64,000 bases of DNA from contig NC_133030.1 in the NCBI RefSeq assembly GCF_048771995.1, positions 12,912,001-12,976,000 on the forward strand, in the 5' to 3' direction. The translations under genes and the position numbers were made by a program. The notes under the pieces are model-generated. The model did not search any database. It saw only the letters and a program-made list of their open reading frames with translations, and was not told the DNA's origin. Shown here piece by piece: positions 10,192 to 22,520 of this stretch; the first letter of the stretch is position 1, and each line of letters opens with the position of its first letter. The DNA comes from Taeniopygia guttata. Taxonomy: Eukaryota; Chordata; Aves; Passeriformes; Estrildidae.

Positions 10192-10394
10192 CTAAAGGAG
10201 GGGAGGTCTCCTGAAGGAGGGGAGCGCCTTCCTGCCCCCCGGCAGCAGCCCGCGGTGGCAGGGCAGCCGGGCCATGGCCCCTTGGCTGCGGCACGTCGTG
10301 CTCCAGGAGGCTCCCGATCTTCAGGGCGGGCTGCAGAGCCCGGAGGGCGTCCAGTTCCTGCAGCAGGGCCTGGCTGAAGCCGTCCGTGCTCAGC
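10192..10394 (-). pseudogene. Minus-strand terminal exon of an unidentified host gene (unit 1)
   Basis: On the minus strand a polypyrimidine tract and CAG acceptor precede an open frame of 66 residues in the other copies, beginning LSTDGFSQALLQELDALRAL, helix-like, and ending in a stop, with AATAAA downstream. I do not recognise the protein. Upstream exons are absent because env-derived sequence begins about 55 bp beyond the acceptor (10449). It is therefore a decapitated gene end carried along in every unit. This copy has one extra T in the plus-strand CCCCTTGG run near 10283, which shifts its frame. Confidence 0.5.
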
Positions 10395-10448
10395 CTGGGC
10401 GTGGAGGAGGCAGGAGAAGAGGAGAAGGTGCTGGAGCTTGTGGCGAGG

Positions 10449-13314
10449 TGTCAGAGTCCAGAGCATCCCTCTGGCTGCCCTGGATGACTCCAGCCCCTGG
10501 CAAAGAGCCCAGGAACCTTGGCAGCAAACAGAAAACAGCTGTGGATTCGATTTTAGCCCGTGGGAGAGGCTGCCGATCTTAAAATAGGAATTAAAAGCAA
10601 AAAGGGTTTGAATGATGTAATAAGGAAATTGACACAGGGTGGAAAAGTAGAATTTTGGGATTTGTTAGAATGGAATTCAGGGGTACAAGATGGAGGAACC
10701 TGGGCATGCCCTAGCTTCTTCTTCCTTCTTCTTGTCCTCCATGTCGTGCTGTGGTAGTGACACTTTTCTATTGGTTTAGGATAGGGACACCTTGTCCAAA
10801 GTAGATTTTAGGTATTGGTACGGGAATTGTAAACACGGTACACGTAATTTTGAGTATATACCGTGGGAGCCGCCTGGGGCGGGAAGGAGACTGCCACGGC
10901 TTCTGTGCTAGCTGGACCTCGGCAGGTCAGAAAGAAACTCTTGTAGATAAGGGAAAATAAACAACCTTGAAAAGTCGGCTTCACGCATTCCAGACCTCTT
11001 CTTCAGCGGCCGGGCTAGGGAAAAAGGACTTTCACACTGTCGGGGTCTTGCCCAGTGACCCCGACAGATTTGCATCTCCGGGTGGGCACGGAGCTCACCA
11101 GAAGTGCTGAACATCTGACCCTAGCCCGACTAGAAAACTCCCTGTAGAGGACGGCCCGAACCCTTGCAGAGAGCAAGCTTCTTCCAACTCGACCCGGAAA
11201 GGAGAAGATCCAAGGGCCCTGGGTGTTCTCCACCTGTTATCTGCTGGACAGAGACCAGGAGAGCTTCTGGACTGATTTTGCAGACGCTGCCGCTATTGGG
11301 CGAGGACCGAAGTGGGTTTCAGGAGATACGTGAAACCCTGCCGGACTCTGATGCAAGCAGACGCTGAATCTGAGAACAAAGAGGCAAGCACGCAGACGTG
11401 AGAGGACATCCACAAACATCTCTTCAATCCAGAATTTCAGGACTTGGGTGTCATTGCATTGCAAAGTCAAAATGTTGTTTTTGTGCTTCATTCTGTTATC
11501 AATTGCCTTAGGCAATTCCATTGCCTTGGGTAATTCGGCAGATTTTCCCATGCTCCAACCAAAAGGAAACGTTTGGGAAACTTTGGCCAATGCAGCAGGT
11601 TTGGACACCATCTGCTTGACATGTTCAAGACTGAAAAAACCGTGTTCAACATGTCTTCTGAGCTTGCCAGTGAGTGAATGGCCAGTTCCAAAGAACATCC
11701 CTCCCAAGGTTTCACAGGTCATTCCGAATCCTGTGGACGGATAGGAAGTTTGGACGCATTTTCTCCCAATGGTTCCTTTTGAACCTCGAGAATTGGAAAT
11801 TCTTGGTTCAGTGACAATGAAATTTTGTATAGAATTTGCCATTTCAGGAGTGATGCAAACAAATAATAAAATGATAGATGTCGCCCCAAATAATTTCATT
11901 TCCAGAATGCCTCTTCTTGGTGTAATTACACCAAGGTGTCAAACAGACCATCCCGCCAAGCCCCAGCGCAATTGCCACAAGGGGTCTTTTTCATTTGTGG
12001 GGACAGGATTTGGCCTGCTATCCCTGCAAATGCCACAGGCGGTCCGTGCAGCATTGGAAAACTGTCATTGCTACCACCCGATTTGACAATCTTGAGAGGG
12101 AAAAAGCATAGGGGGAAAAGAAATATTAAAAAATATGATCCAAAGTGTGATGATAATGCTTATACATGGAACAAGGCTCAGAGAACTGTGGCTGCAATAT
12201 TCTCGCCACAAGCAGCATCAGGGGTAGCCTTGACTCACCTGGATCGGATGGGGTGTTGGTTGAGCAAACACGCTCGTGCTGTCTCTCTTGCACTGAGTGA
12301 CGTGCTAACAGATGTCAACAGTGGAAGATGGGCAACTCTTCAGAACAGAGTGGCAATCGGTTATTTATTGCTGACACATGGCACGGGTGTGAAGAATTTG
12401 AAGGCATGTTCTGCATGAACTTGTCAGATCATTTTAAATCAATCCATGAAAACATGAAGCGATTGCAGGAAGGTATAGACAAATTTGGAGAAGTTACTGG
12501 ATCTTGGTTGAATGATTCGTTTGATTTTTTTTGAGCTCTCACCATTGAGGAGAGAACTTTTGAAAATGGCTTTTTATATTTTAGTAGAGATTTTCATTTT
12601 TCTGCTAATTTTTCCATGCCTTTTTCAATGTGTGCGGTGAGCCATGAACAGGGCTGCCAGAGAGGTGTTTTTGGTGCAACGATAAAGGGGAGATGTTGGA
12701 GTCCAGAGCATCCCTCTGGCTGCCCTGGATGACTCGAGCCCCTGGCAAAGAGCACAGGAACCTTGGCAGCAAATGGAAAACACCTGTGGATTACATTTTA
12801 GCCCCTAGGAGAGGCTGCTGACCTTACATGAGGAATTACAAGCAAAAAGGGTTTGAATGATGTAATAAGGAAATTGACACAGGGTGGAAAAGTAGAATTT
12901 TGGGATTTGTTAGAATGGAATTCAGGGGTAGAAGATGGAGGAACCTGAGCGTGCCCTAGCTTCTTCTTCCTTCTTCTTGTCCTCCATGTCTTGCTGTGGT
13001 AGTGACACTTTTCTATTGGTTTAGCATAGAAAAAACACCTTGTTCAAAGTAGATTTTAGGTATTGGTACGGGAATTCTAAACACGGCACATATAAATTTG
13101 CATATATTACGTGGGAGCCGCCTGGGGCGGGAAGGAGACTGCCACGGCTTCTGTGCTAGCTGGACCTCGGCAGGTCAGAAAGAAACTCTTGTAGAAGAGG
13201 AAAAAGAAACAACCTTGAAAAGTCGGCTTCACACATTCCAGACCTCTTCTTCAGCGGCCGGGCTAGGGAAAAAGGACTTTCACACTGTCGGGGTCTTGCC
13301 CAGTGACCCCGACA
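10449..13314 (+). mobile_element. ERV locus B: env tail, LTR, leader, env, LTR (no gag/pol)
   Basis: Alpharetrovirus-like ERV remnant between units 1 and 2. Parts: env tail 10449-10608, LTR ~10609-11066, leader 11067-11471, env 11472-12808, LTR ~12854-13314. No gag or pol sequence was seen. The extra env tail ahead of the first LTR shows that a second, truncated copy abuts it, so the structure is a tandem array of ERV pieces rather than one simple insertion. Broken, with several breaks in env. Confidence 0.75.
11472..12808 (+). pseudogene. ERV env fossil, locus B
   Basis: Env-derived region with signal peptide, surface subunit, basic cleavage-like stretch, transmembrane subunit with CX6CC-type motif, membrane anchor and tail sequence. 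Broken, and matching the locus A copy. Alpharetroviral affinity is from the transmembrane part. Confidence 0.7.
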
Positions 13315-13632
13315 GGGAGGGAGGTGCCGAGCCAGGCTGGATGCCGCTGCGGCCCTGCCTGTCCCGCAGCCTGCGCTGCCCGGCTCGGGAATGGCGGGCA
13401 CGGAAGGGAAGGTGGCAGGGCCCTCACTCAGCGCAGGCTCCGCAGCGGGCAGGCGGGATGCCGGAGCTGCTGGCAGAGCTGCAGGACGCCGTGGGCTCGC
13501 AGCTCGTTGTCACTCCGGCCCGGGCAGGTGAGACGGGGCCCCTGCAGCAGCCGCGCAGCCGGGGCTGGGCAGGAGGCGCCCGCCAGCCAGCAGCTGCCCG
13601 GCCTGTGGGAGCTGGGAAACAGGGAAGGAGGA

Positions 13633-15010
13633 TGTCGTGGTTTGACACGGAAAAAGAATTTTTCCGCAAGGAAGAGGTCAATTTTGACATTGGCCAATTG
13701 AAGGTAGGCACGCCTCTGAGAACACAGAGGGCTTAAAAGCAGAATTCCCAGGAGAACTCACTCTCTTGGGTTCCGGTCAGTGGTCAGTGCAGGACTCTCC
13801 CCTGCCCGGCCACGAGCTGGGTGGGGGAGGGGAGAAGCCATGTGGCCTTTGGAGGTAGGCCCAAGGGTGGAGGGACTGGAACCGGGCTGGCCCCCTGCCG
13901 ATGGAAGGGTGGAGAAAATCTGGGATGTCTCCATTCCCCCCAGAGTCTCTCTCTCCCAAGAGAGAAAAAGAGACGGCGGTTTTGCCAGCAGTTCACCGCG
14001 GGGAAGGAGAAGAGCGGGGGGGCCGCCTGTGGGAGCTGGAGCCTGGGCAGCGAGCCACCTCTGGGAGTCGGGACTTTTAACTCTTCCTAAGAAATGAAAG
14101 CTTTGTGAAATTTTTCTCCTTCTTGGTTTGAAAAGAGAGGAAGAGAGACAACCTGGGACCTGGGATGTAGGAAGGAGAAATTCTAGGTGGGAGGAGATGA
14201 TGGAGTGGCTTTTTGGCTGGACTTTTTCTTGGTAGCCACAGATTGAACTGATCTTCTCCTCCAAGAGAGACTGTATTTTAGGAGGATGCTGGTGAGCCAA
14301 AGAGACCTGCTTCAGCTGGGAAAAGACAGAAGTGGAGCGAACAAAGAAAAGTTAAGGAGGTTTGTGGTGATGCCCCCTGTCTTTGCAGAGGAAGAAGAGA
14401 AGATCTCTGTTCTTGGATTCTCGGCCCCAGGGGAAAATGGGGGGGACTGTTGGTCCCAAAAATGAAAAACTGAACTGTTGCTTTTTCCCCTCTTGGCAGG
14501 GCATCCTTGAAAGGAAAAATCCTAAAAGCAGTCTGTCTATCCATGCATTGGTGGTGAGAGCACTGTGCATGGAAAGGAGAAGGTCACCACTGGCAAACTT
14601 TTTCTCCGGGCAGTGCCATGTGGTGACATGGAAGCACAGGATGTGGCAGCTGTGTTTCTTGGGGGGTCTGTGGCACAAGAGAGAGACTCCTCTCTCCCTG
14701 CAGATGGACTGGGGGTTGATTATCTGGAGGGTGGAAACCTGATTGGGGTCCAGATTGTGTCTCACTGTGGTTTGTTGGAGTTGGGTGGTGGGAGGAGGAA
14801 TGCTTTGGAAGGTTTTCATTTTGAATTGTGTGTGGGTTTTTTTTCCCCTCTTTTACAGTAGCATAGTGGTAGTAGTTTAATAAAGTTTTTTTCTTGTTAT
14901 TAGGCTTAGGCCTGCTTTGCTCTGTCCTCGATCGCATTTCAAAGCATTCAGTTAAGAGATTGCATTTTCATGGGGGGGCACTGGCATTGTGCCAGTGTCA
15001 AACCATGACA
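13633..15010 (+). mobile_element. LTR-like insertion, ~1.38 kb (unit 2)
   Basis: Orthologous within the array to 2116-3493: same position, same 16-bp inverted ends, same GAGGA/GAGGG flanks, so it was copied with the unit rather than inserted anew. Confidence 0.65.
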
Positions 15011-15015
15011 GAGGG

Positions 15016-16714
15016 CTTTGGCCTCGGCTCCCTCGGCTGCTGCAGGTGGGAAGGGCGGAGCAGCGGCTGAGGTCCTGGCAGCAGCAGGGGCTGGTGAGGC
15101 GGCAAGAGCGCAGCCCGACCAGAGCCCTCGGGAAAGAAGCTCCGAGCCCACCGCGGGCCCGCGGAGGTATCCGTGGGGTCGGAGAGCTCCTGTCCCCTGT
15201 GGCCGGGGCAGCAGCCGCCCACCCGCCCAGGCCGCCGCCGCTGCCCTCCTGTGTCGGCCCGCAGCGCCCTGGCCCGGTGCGGGCTCGGCGCGGTGCGGGC
15301 GTGTGTGAGCGGAGCAGCCCCGGACAGCGCCCGGTGCCGCAGTGCCCGGCAGCGCGGGGGGATGGGGCAGGGCAGCTCCCGCCGCCGCCGCGGCGAGGGA
15401 CCGGGACGTGCTGCCCGTGGGGAATCGCTGCGGTGCCGCCGGGTGGGGAGCAGCGGCAGTTCCCGCTGCTCCGTCTGCTCCGGGGGGAGCCCGGGACGAG
15501 AGTCCGGGAAGTTCGGGTCGATCGTGTAAGGAAGGGTCGGGGAAAGCGGGATCCCGGCCAGGTGAGGGACCCTGAGAGTGACAGCGGGATACGGGGACCC
15601 GGAGATAAAGAGACTTTAGTGTGGATTTTTTTGGTGCTTGTAATGTGAGGGGGTCAAAGCTCTTTTATATTTCCTGGGACAGCCTTGGGAGGAAGCACTT
15701 GAGGTCGTTTCTGTATTCCTGCGGTAGCAGCCAGTGGATTTAGGGAGGGAGGGAAAGGCGACTGTGCCATGGGAAAGCTGGGCTGAAAGCGGTGAGGGAA
15801 CGTGAGGTGTGGATGTCGGAGCGGGTGTTCCGGGCAGCTCCGGGGCCAGCGTGAGTGAGAGGAGCCGCAGCTGGAAGGGGCGTCGGTGCCCGCGGTGCGA
15901 GTGGATCCGTGCGTGTGGAAAGCGGCGGCAGGGAGTGCGGTGCAGGGTGAGAGCGGGCAGTTCGCTGCGGAGCGCGGCTGCCGAGCCGCAGGGGCCGGAG
16001 CGGCGGGGCAGGGGCGGCGGAGCGGCGGCGTTATCGGCGGCAGCGCGGGCGTCGGGAGGCGCGTGCGGTCGCCGGCGCCGCCGGGAGCCGCCGCGGGGTG
16101 ACCGCCTCCTTCCTGCCCTGGCGGCGAGGCGAGCGCGGGGCCGCAGCCGCGGCAGCAGCGCCATGTGCCAGCGCCGCCGCGAGGGACCGGGGAGCTGGCA
16201 CCTGGCAGCGCCGCGCGGGGCCGGGGGCTGCTGCCACCCCCCGCGGGGGCTGCGAGCTGCCGGGAGGGGAGCGCCCCGAGCGTGGGGCCTTTGAACTTCG
16301 CAGGTGCCCGAGCTAGATGTGGTCCCGGGGAAGGTGTCGGTAGGATGTGGGCTGAAGGCTGTCGTCGCCGCCAGGACGGCTCTTGTCGGGCTCCAGCAGC
16401 ACCGTTGAGGCCCGGGGGATGGAGGCAGGGCCCCCGCGGGGCAGGTGCAGTGGGGGGGCTGCCTCCCCCCGGGGACATCCGGGTGGCAGCCCACTGTGGC
16501 GAAGCGTGTGACGCCAGAAGCGCAGGCGAGGCTCATATTTGGGCACGGAGCAGGTTATTGGAGCCGCGGCCCCGCAGCCGGGAGATGAGGCGCCTGATAA
16601 AGGCTGCCCCGGTGCTGCTGCCTGCGTTGGCTCGGGCGCAGGCCTGAGGGAGCTGCCCCGGCTGCGCCGGCTCGGGGCCGGTGCCGTGGGGCCGGTGCCG
16701 TGGGGCCGGTGGCC
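15016..16714 (+). promoter_or_regulatory. CpG-rich 5' region of SRCR gene 2
   Basis: Matches the gene 1 region, with the TATA-like TGATAAAGG at 16595-16603 and two 14-bp repeats before the ATG repeat. Confidence 0.5.
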
Positions 16715-19700
16715 ATGGGGCCGGTGGCGGCGCTGGGGCTGCTGCTGTGCGTGCGGCTGTGTGCGGGTGAGTGGCGGCGGGCGGGAGCGGGGCCCGCGGC
16801 GGTGGCGGGCCCGGCTCAGCAGCCCCCGTGCCGCAGGCTCCGGGCAGCTGCGTCTGGTGGGCGGCGGCGGGCGCTGTGCCGGGCGCGTGGAGGTGGAGCA
16901 CGGCGGTGAGTGGGGCTCCGTGTGCGTCAACGACTACGACTGGGAAGCTCCATGGGCCGCGGTGGTGTGCCGGCTGCTGGGCTGTGGCCGGGTGGCCAGG
17001 GCGTCCCCGTACGCCCCGTTCGGGCAGGGCACCGGGCGGATCTGGCTGCAGCCCTTCTTCTGCAGAGGAGTTGAGAGTGCGCTGGAGGAGTGTACCCACT
17101 TTGGATGGGGACGGCACTTCTGTGGCCACGACCGGGATGTGGGGGTGACCTGCACAGGTGAGGAGACACGCTGGCCGTGCAGGGACCGGCACGTTGTGCT
17201 GGAGCATCCTGGGCAGGTCTGAGCCGTGCCGGTTTCCCTGTGCAGATGCCGTGGAGCTGAGGCTGGCGGGCGGCAGCAGTCCCTGTGCCGGGAGGGTGGA
17301 GGTGAAGCTGCAGGGACAGTGGGGCTCGGTGGCAGACGGCGATTGGGACATGGAGGACGCCGAGGTGGTTTGCCAGCAGCTGGGCTGTGGCTCGGCTTCC
17401 AAAGCCAACTACGCCCGTGACACCTTCGGCATAGGGAATGGGCTCCTCAGCTTGGTCCTGGTGGACTGCAGGGGGGACGAGGCCACGCTCTGGGACTGCG
17501 AGATCCGTGGCTGGGGACCCTATAACAGCAGCATCCATTACTGGGACACGGCTGTTGTCTGCCAAGGTAGGAGCTGGGCTTATGGGGGCACGGGGCACTG
17601 CCTGCGCATCCCTTGACACTGGTCCTGCAGGATTCTCCCGGCTAGTCGGAGGTGATGGAGCCTGTGCCGGGCGTCTGGAGGTGCGTCGGGGCCGGGCCTG
17701 GGTCGGTGTCTGTGAGGATCAGGTGGACATGAAGGCGGCCCAGGTGGTGTGCAGGGAGCTGGGCTGCGGTGAGGCGCTCGCCATCCCTGGCAGCGCTCGA
17801 TTTGGGAGAGGATCAGGGTCATTCTGGGACGGTGGCTTCCAGTGCAATGGCACCGAGTCCCTGCTCAGTGCGTGTGCCCGGCGTCTGCCCCTCAGCCAGG
17901 CCTGCGCCGGCCCTGCCAGGGTCATCTGCTCCGGTAAGTGCTGGGGACGGCGGGAGCTGTTGGGGTCCCTGCGGCATGGCCCCCCTGACCGCCGTTCGTG
18001 CCGCAGCCTACACGGGCTTCCGGCTGGGGAACAGCAGCTCGGGATGCTCCGGGCGAGTGGAGGTGGCAGTGAGGGGGACGTGGGGATCCGTGTGCGCCAG
18101 CGAGTGGGACCTGGCCGATGCGCACGTCCTGTGCCGCCACCTGGGCTGCGGCCGCGCCTCCAGCGTGCCCCCGGGAGGCTCCTTCGGCAGCGGGGAGGGG
18201 ACACTGCGGCCGGACGCCTTCGGCTGCCACGGGAGCGAGCGGCACCCGGGCGAGTGCCCCGTGGCCGTGCTGGGGAAGCCGCCCTGTGTGCCCGGAAACG
18301 CCGCCGCCGTCAAGTGCTCAGGTGTGCAAGGCGGCTCTGCGAGGAGCCTTAAGGGCTTTTGGGAGCCTGCTAAGAATTGGCAGCAGTGGATGCCGGATAT
18401 ATTTTGGACTGAAGTTCCATCTGAGGCAGGTGCTACAGCTCCGTGGCTCTGCTGCTGAATTTGCAGGTGCTGGCTTTGTCACGACCCTGCGGCTGGTGGA
18501 TGGTCAGAGCTTGTGTGATGGGCGGCTGGAGGAGGCCATAACCAGCCCAGCCTGGCGCCGTGTGCCGCTGGAGCAGTGGAAGTCATGGGATGTCAACGCG
18601 GTATGTTCCGTGCTGGGCTGTGGCCAAGCCAGGGATGTTTACTCTGCCTTGGGTACGGCTGCTGCACTGAGCAGCAGCCCCAGCCTGGTGGACATCAGGA
18701 CTGAAGAGATGGACGGCGTTTTGGACGTGGGCTCTGCACTGACCGGCAGCCCTGAGGAGATGGATGACCAGCTGGAGGAGATGGGAGATGTCTCAGGGAT
18801 GGGCCCTGCGCTGAACAGCAGCGTGGAGGAGATGGCCATCACCTGCTCAGGTGGGTGTCCCGAGAAGGGCCAGAGGTGCGGGTGCCCCAAGCAGCACCCC
18901 CAGCCCATTCCTTCCCTGCCCACAGGCAGCCGGCAGGTGAGGCTGGCGGGGAGCTCGGGGCGCTGTGCCGGGCGCGTGGAGGTCTATTCCGGGGGCAGCT
19001 GGAGCTCCGTCTGCCAGGAAGGCTGGGAGCTGCAGGACGCCGCCGTTGTCTGCCGGGAGCTGGGCTGTGGCACGGCACTGGAGGCCCCGAGCCGGGCGCG
19101 CTTCGGTGCCGGCACGGGGCCGCTGTGGCCGTACGTGCCCGACTGCTCCGGCTCCGAGGAGTCTCTCTGGGAATGCGGGCGCACGGAACGGCGCGAGTGC
19201 GGGCGCGGTGGCGGGGCAGGGGCCGTCTGCTCAGGTCGGTGCCGGGCACCCCAAGGTCAGGGCCGGGCAGAGGCCCCGGGGGGTTCCCGGCCGTGCCGTG
19301 ACCCCCCCGCACCCCTTGCAGAGCAGCTCTCGGTGCGGCTGGCAGGAGGCCCTGGGCGCTGCCGGGGGTACCTGGAGGTGTCCTACAACGGCACCTGGGG
19401 CCGCGTCTGCGCCGACGGCACCAGCACCGACACCGGCACCGCCGTCTGCCGCCAGCTGGGCTGTGGGGACCGGGGCCGGCTCTTGGCTGTCCCCACCCAG
19501 CAGCCGTCCCTGGCGTGGCTGGCCTGGGTGGGCTGTGAGGACGGGGCCCGCTCGCTCTGGGGGTGCCCCTCGGCCCCCTGGCACCTGCAGAGCTGTGGCA
19601 CCGGTGGCTACGCCCAAGTGGAGTGTGAGGAGGACAGCGATGGCACCTCTGAGGGACGCACTACCCCATATCCGGAGGGTGCCACCAGCACAGGTAGCTC

Positions 19701-21134
19701 TGCCCGTGCCTGCATCCCCCACCGCAGGCTGGCTGGGATCCCCCTCCCCTCACTGCCTGCCTGTGTCCCCACAGGTGTCCCCAGCAGATCGCCCTCAGCA
19801 GTGGCCGTGGGGACTGTGCCTGTGCCCACTGTGCTGTGCGTGGTGCTGGGGACGCTGCTGTGCCTGTCCCTGGGTGCCCTGGCCCTGCTGCTGTGCCGTG
19901 CCCGTTCCCGGCGCCGAGGTGGGTCCCTGTGGATGGGGGTGGGGACAGATCCGATCTGGGGGTCCAGAGGCCCCTGTCCTGTGGAACAGCTCTGAAGGTG
20001 GCCGGGGTGATCCCTGTGCCACCCACAGGGCCCAGGGCCCCAGGTAAGTGCTGCATCTGGTTCCAGGCCCTGGCAGAGCTGCAGATGCCATCTCCAACGC
20101 TGTCTACGAGGAGCTGGATTACAAAGCCGTGCCAGAGTACCAGGAGGTGCCCACTCCCCCAGGTGGGTGCCGCCCTTGTGCCCCGGCTGTGCTCGGAGTG
20201 AAGGCTCTGCCTGACAGCCCCACGGCACCTCTGGGTCCTGGTGGCCCTGCTGTGGCTCCTGGCCATGGGCTGTGGGTGTCCCTGGGTGCCACAGCAGCCC
20301 CGCTCTGTAGCGTGAGGTTCTGTCACCTGCGGAGCCGCTTGTGGCCACCCCCAAGTCCCTGCTTGTCCCCTGCAGGTTCCCTGTCGGAGGGACGGGTGAA
20401 GAAGCTGCCGTATTACACCGGGGACAGCGTGGAGGGGAGTGACACCGAGGCAGCCCCAGGTAGGGCCACAGGGCAGGAGCCCAGCAGGGAGAGCTGGGGA
20501 CAGGGGGCACACCCAGGCGGGGGGGCTGAGGGGACAAATCCTTTCCCCCTTGTTAGTGTGCAGAGAGACATCGCCTTTCCCTGTGGGACCACAGGGCCTC
20601 CAGCAGGTGCCCAGTGGAAAGGCTGGTGAGGGTGGCACAGCCAGAGCCCTGCCAGGGACACTGGTCACTGCCATGGACCCCTCTGATTTTCCCAGATCCC
20701 CCTGCCCGGCCCGAGCAAGGAACCCCGGAGGGCTACGACGATGTCCTGGATGTGCCACAGGAGGCCCCTGATCCCAGCACTGGGGACATCTCTGAGGGAG
20801 TGACACGGCAGAAATCGATCTGTGTCCTCCCCACAGGTGAGAGGGCTCACAGCTGCCCTGTCCCCTTTGCAGAGCCACTCCAGGGCAGGGTTTGTGTGTG
20901 GGGGCAGGCAGGGCCCCAGCACTGATCCATGGGTGCTGTGCTCTGACCCCCGGTGGGGTCCGTCAGGGGGGACAGGGAGCTGCCTGCCCCTCAGGCACTT
21001 TTCCGTGCTGTGCCCAAGGTGGGATCTGCTCCCCTCCATGTCCCCCAGGAGCAACAACAGACTTCTCAGATCCGAGCCCTGGGAACACGGACTATGACGA
21101 TGTGGGCAGCAGCGCCCCGGCGACACTGCCGTGA
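16715..21134 (+). CDS. SRCR gene 2: WC1/CD163L1-like scavenger receptor (cassette A)
   Basis: Exons 16715-16766, 16837-17157, 17246-17566, 17631-17933, 18007-18321, 18467-18850, 18926-19234, 19322-19693, 19775-19918, 20029-20043, 20067-20162, 20376-20459, 20696-20836, 21049-21134 (980 residues). Every exon sits exactly 11,503 bp from its gene 1 partner, so there is no net length change across 4.4 kb. The extracellular part appears the same as gene 1. Differences begin in the membrane exon, where the basic stop-transfer reads RARSRRR. The 3' UTR is interrupted by a solo LTR and the old poly(A) signal reads ATTAAG, so its transcript end probably differs from gene 1. All frames and splice sites look intact. 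Confidence 0.85.
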
Positions 21135-21292
21135 GGATGTCCTGGCCATGCCACAGCCCTGGGGACACGTGTGTGGCAGTGCGGTGGGGCCCTGTGCCCA
21201 GGGAGGTCTGGCCCTGCCCATGGAAGTCATCCCTCGCTGTGCAGCGCTGCAGGAAAGCAGCTCCTGTGTAGGGATTTCCTTTGATTTCCGTG

Positions 21293-21857
21293 TGTTGCTA
21301 TCGCACTGGCGCGGTAGTGTGGTGGAAGGGATTTAGAAAGGCCTTGGGAATTGGAAACTGAGGTAAAGATACATTTAGGTATGAGGGAAAGATACACTTA
21401 TGTATGCTCCATTGTTTCGGGAAAGTTTCGCTTCAGTATTTTTCTGTAAACCCCTTTCTCTCCACCCCTGAGCAGTTCCCATTGGACCTGACCCCTGGGG
21501 TGGTTCTGATGAGCCCATGCTGGACGTTGTCTCTATTGTTTAGACCTTATCTCTTAATTTTGCTGTATAAAACTGTATCTGGGCAGTAGCCCAGGGTCTT
21601 TTGTCCCTGCAACCGTTCAGGCAATACAATCTCTCTGGACCGCACACAACTGACCTCTCTTTGTCTCTTTATCTCGACTCCTTGCGGCGACCGAGGCGCA
21701 CCGCCGCTGGGACCGTGCTAACCCAGCCGCTGCCTGGTGAGCCCAGTGCAGCGGGACCACGGCAAACCCCGGTCCCCTGAGGGGACAGCCAGCCAGAGGG
21801 GTCCCGGGGGGCCGGGGAGGGACGGGGGACAGCCACAGGTGACCCCCGAAAGCTGCA
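21293..21857 (+). mobile_element. Solo LTR in the 3' UTR of gene 2
   Basis: 565-bp solo LTR with TG...CA ends and a perfect 6-bp target duplication TCCGTG (21287-21292 and 21858-21863). It has TATAAAA at 21566 and an AATACA-type signal further on. A six-base duplication fits class II (alpha/beta-like) ERVs. A copy of the same insertion and length lies at 31119-31683, so it predates the split of units 2 and 3. Its perfect duplication suggests moderate to young age. Confidence 0.8.
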
Positions 21858-22264
21858 TCCGTGTAAATTGCCATTTTTTCCTATTAAGAGCCAAACTGGT
21901 CAGAGATTCACTCCGCGGCCTGGAAGATCATTCTGGGGCTGGCACTTCCATCCCGTGTACGCTTTTGGTTGGTGATGTGAGGCAGGAACTGGAAGCAGAA
22001 ACACATCCCTGGGGATGGTGGGCTGAGGGGGGAGGGCAGAGGAGGATTGCTGGGCTTGTCTGCAGGGCCTTTATTTATCGCTGCCAAATGCACAGAAGCG
22101 ATGCCAGCAACAGCGAGGGGAAAAGGGAGAGGGCAGGAGCCGGAGCCCACCCCGCAGGTGCCGCAGGATCTCCTCCCCGTGCCCCGCGGGTGGGGCAGGT
22201 TCAGCCCCACTCTCAGCGCCGAGAGCTGGGCTGGGAAGGGCTCTGGTTGTTGGAAGGACTTTTC

Positions 22265-22466
22265 CTAAAGGAGGGGAGGTCTCCTGAAGGAGGGGAGCGC
22301 CTTCCTGCCCCCCGGCAGCAGCCCACGGTGGCAGGGCGGCCGGGCCATGGCCCCTGGCTGCGGCACGTCGTGCTCCAGGAGGCTCCCGATCTTCAGGGCG
22401 GGCTGCAGAGCCCGGAGGGCGTCCAGTTCCTGAAGCAGGGCCTGGCTGAAGCCGTCCGTGCTCAGC
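22265..22466 (-). pseudogene. Minus-strand terminal exon fragment (unit 2)
   Basis: Same truncated terminal exon as in unit 1, here 202 nt with the 66-residue frame open from the acceptor to the stop. AATAAA on the minus strand is at 22070-22075. Confidence 0.5.
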
Positions 22467-22520
22467 CTGGGCGTGGAGGAGGCAGGAGAAGAGGAGAAGG
22501 TGCTGGAGCTTGTGGCGAGG

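Larger units (their letters stand above)
1798..13314 (+). repeat. Array repeat unit 1 (11,517 bp)
   Basis: Full tandem unit, from the host flank after one LTR to the end of the next host-adjoining LTR. It holds host flank, LTR-like insertion, CpG region, SRCR gene 1, minus-strand terminal exon and ERV locus B. Boundaries are set by the identical LTR/host junction recurring at 13314/13315, 23128/23129, 35219/35220, 45290/45291 and 56820/56821. Confidence 0.8.
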
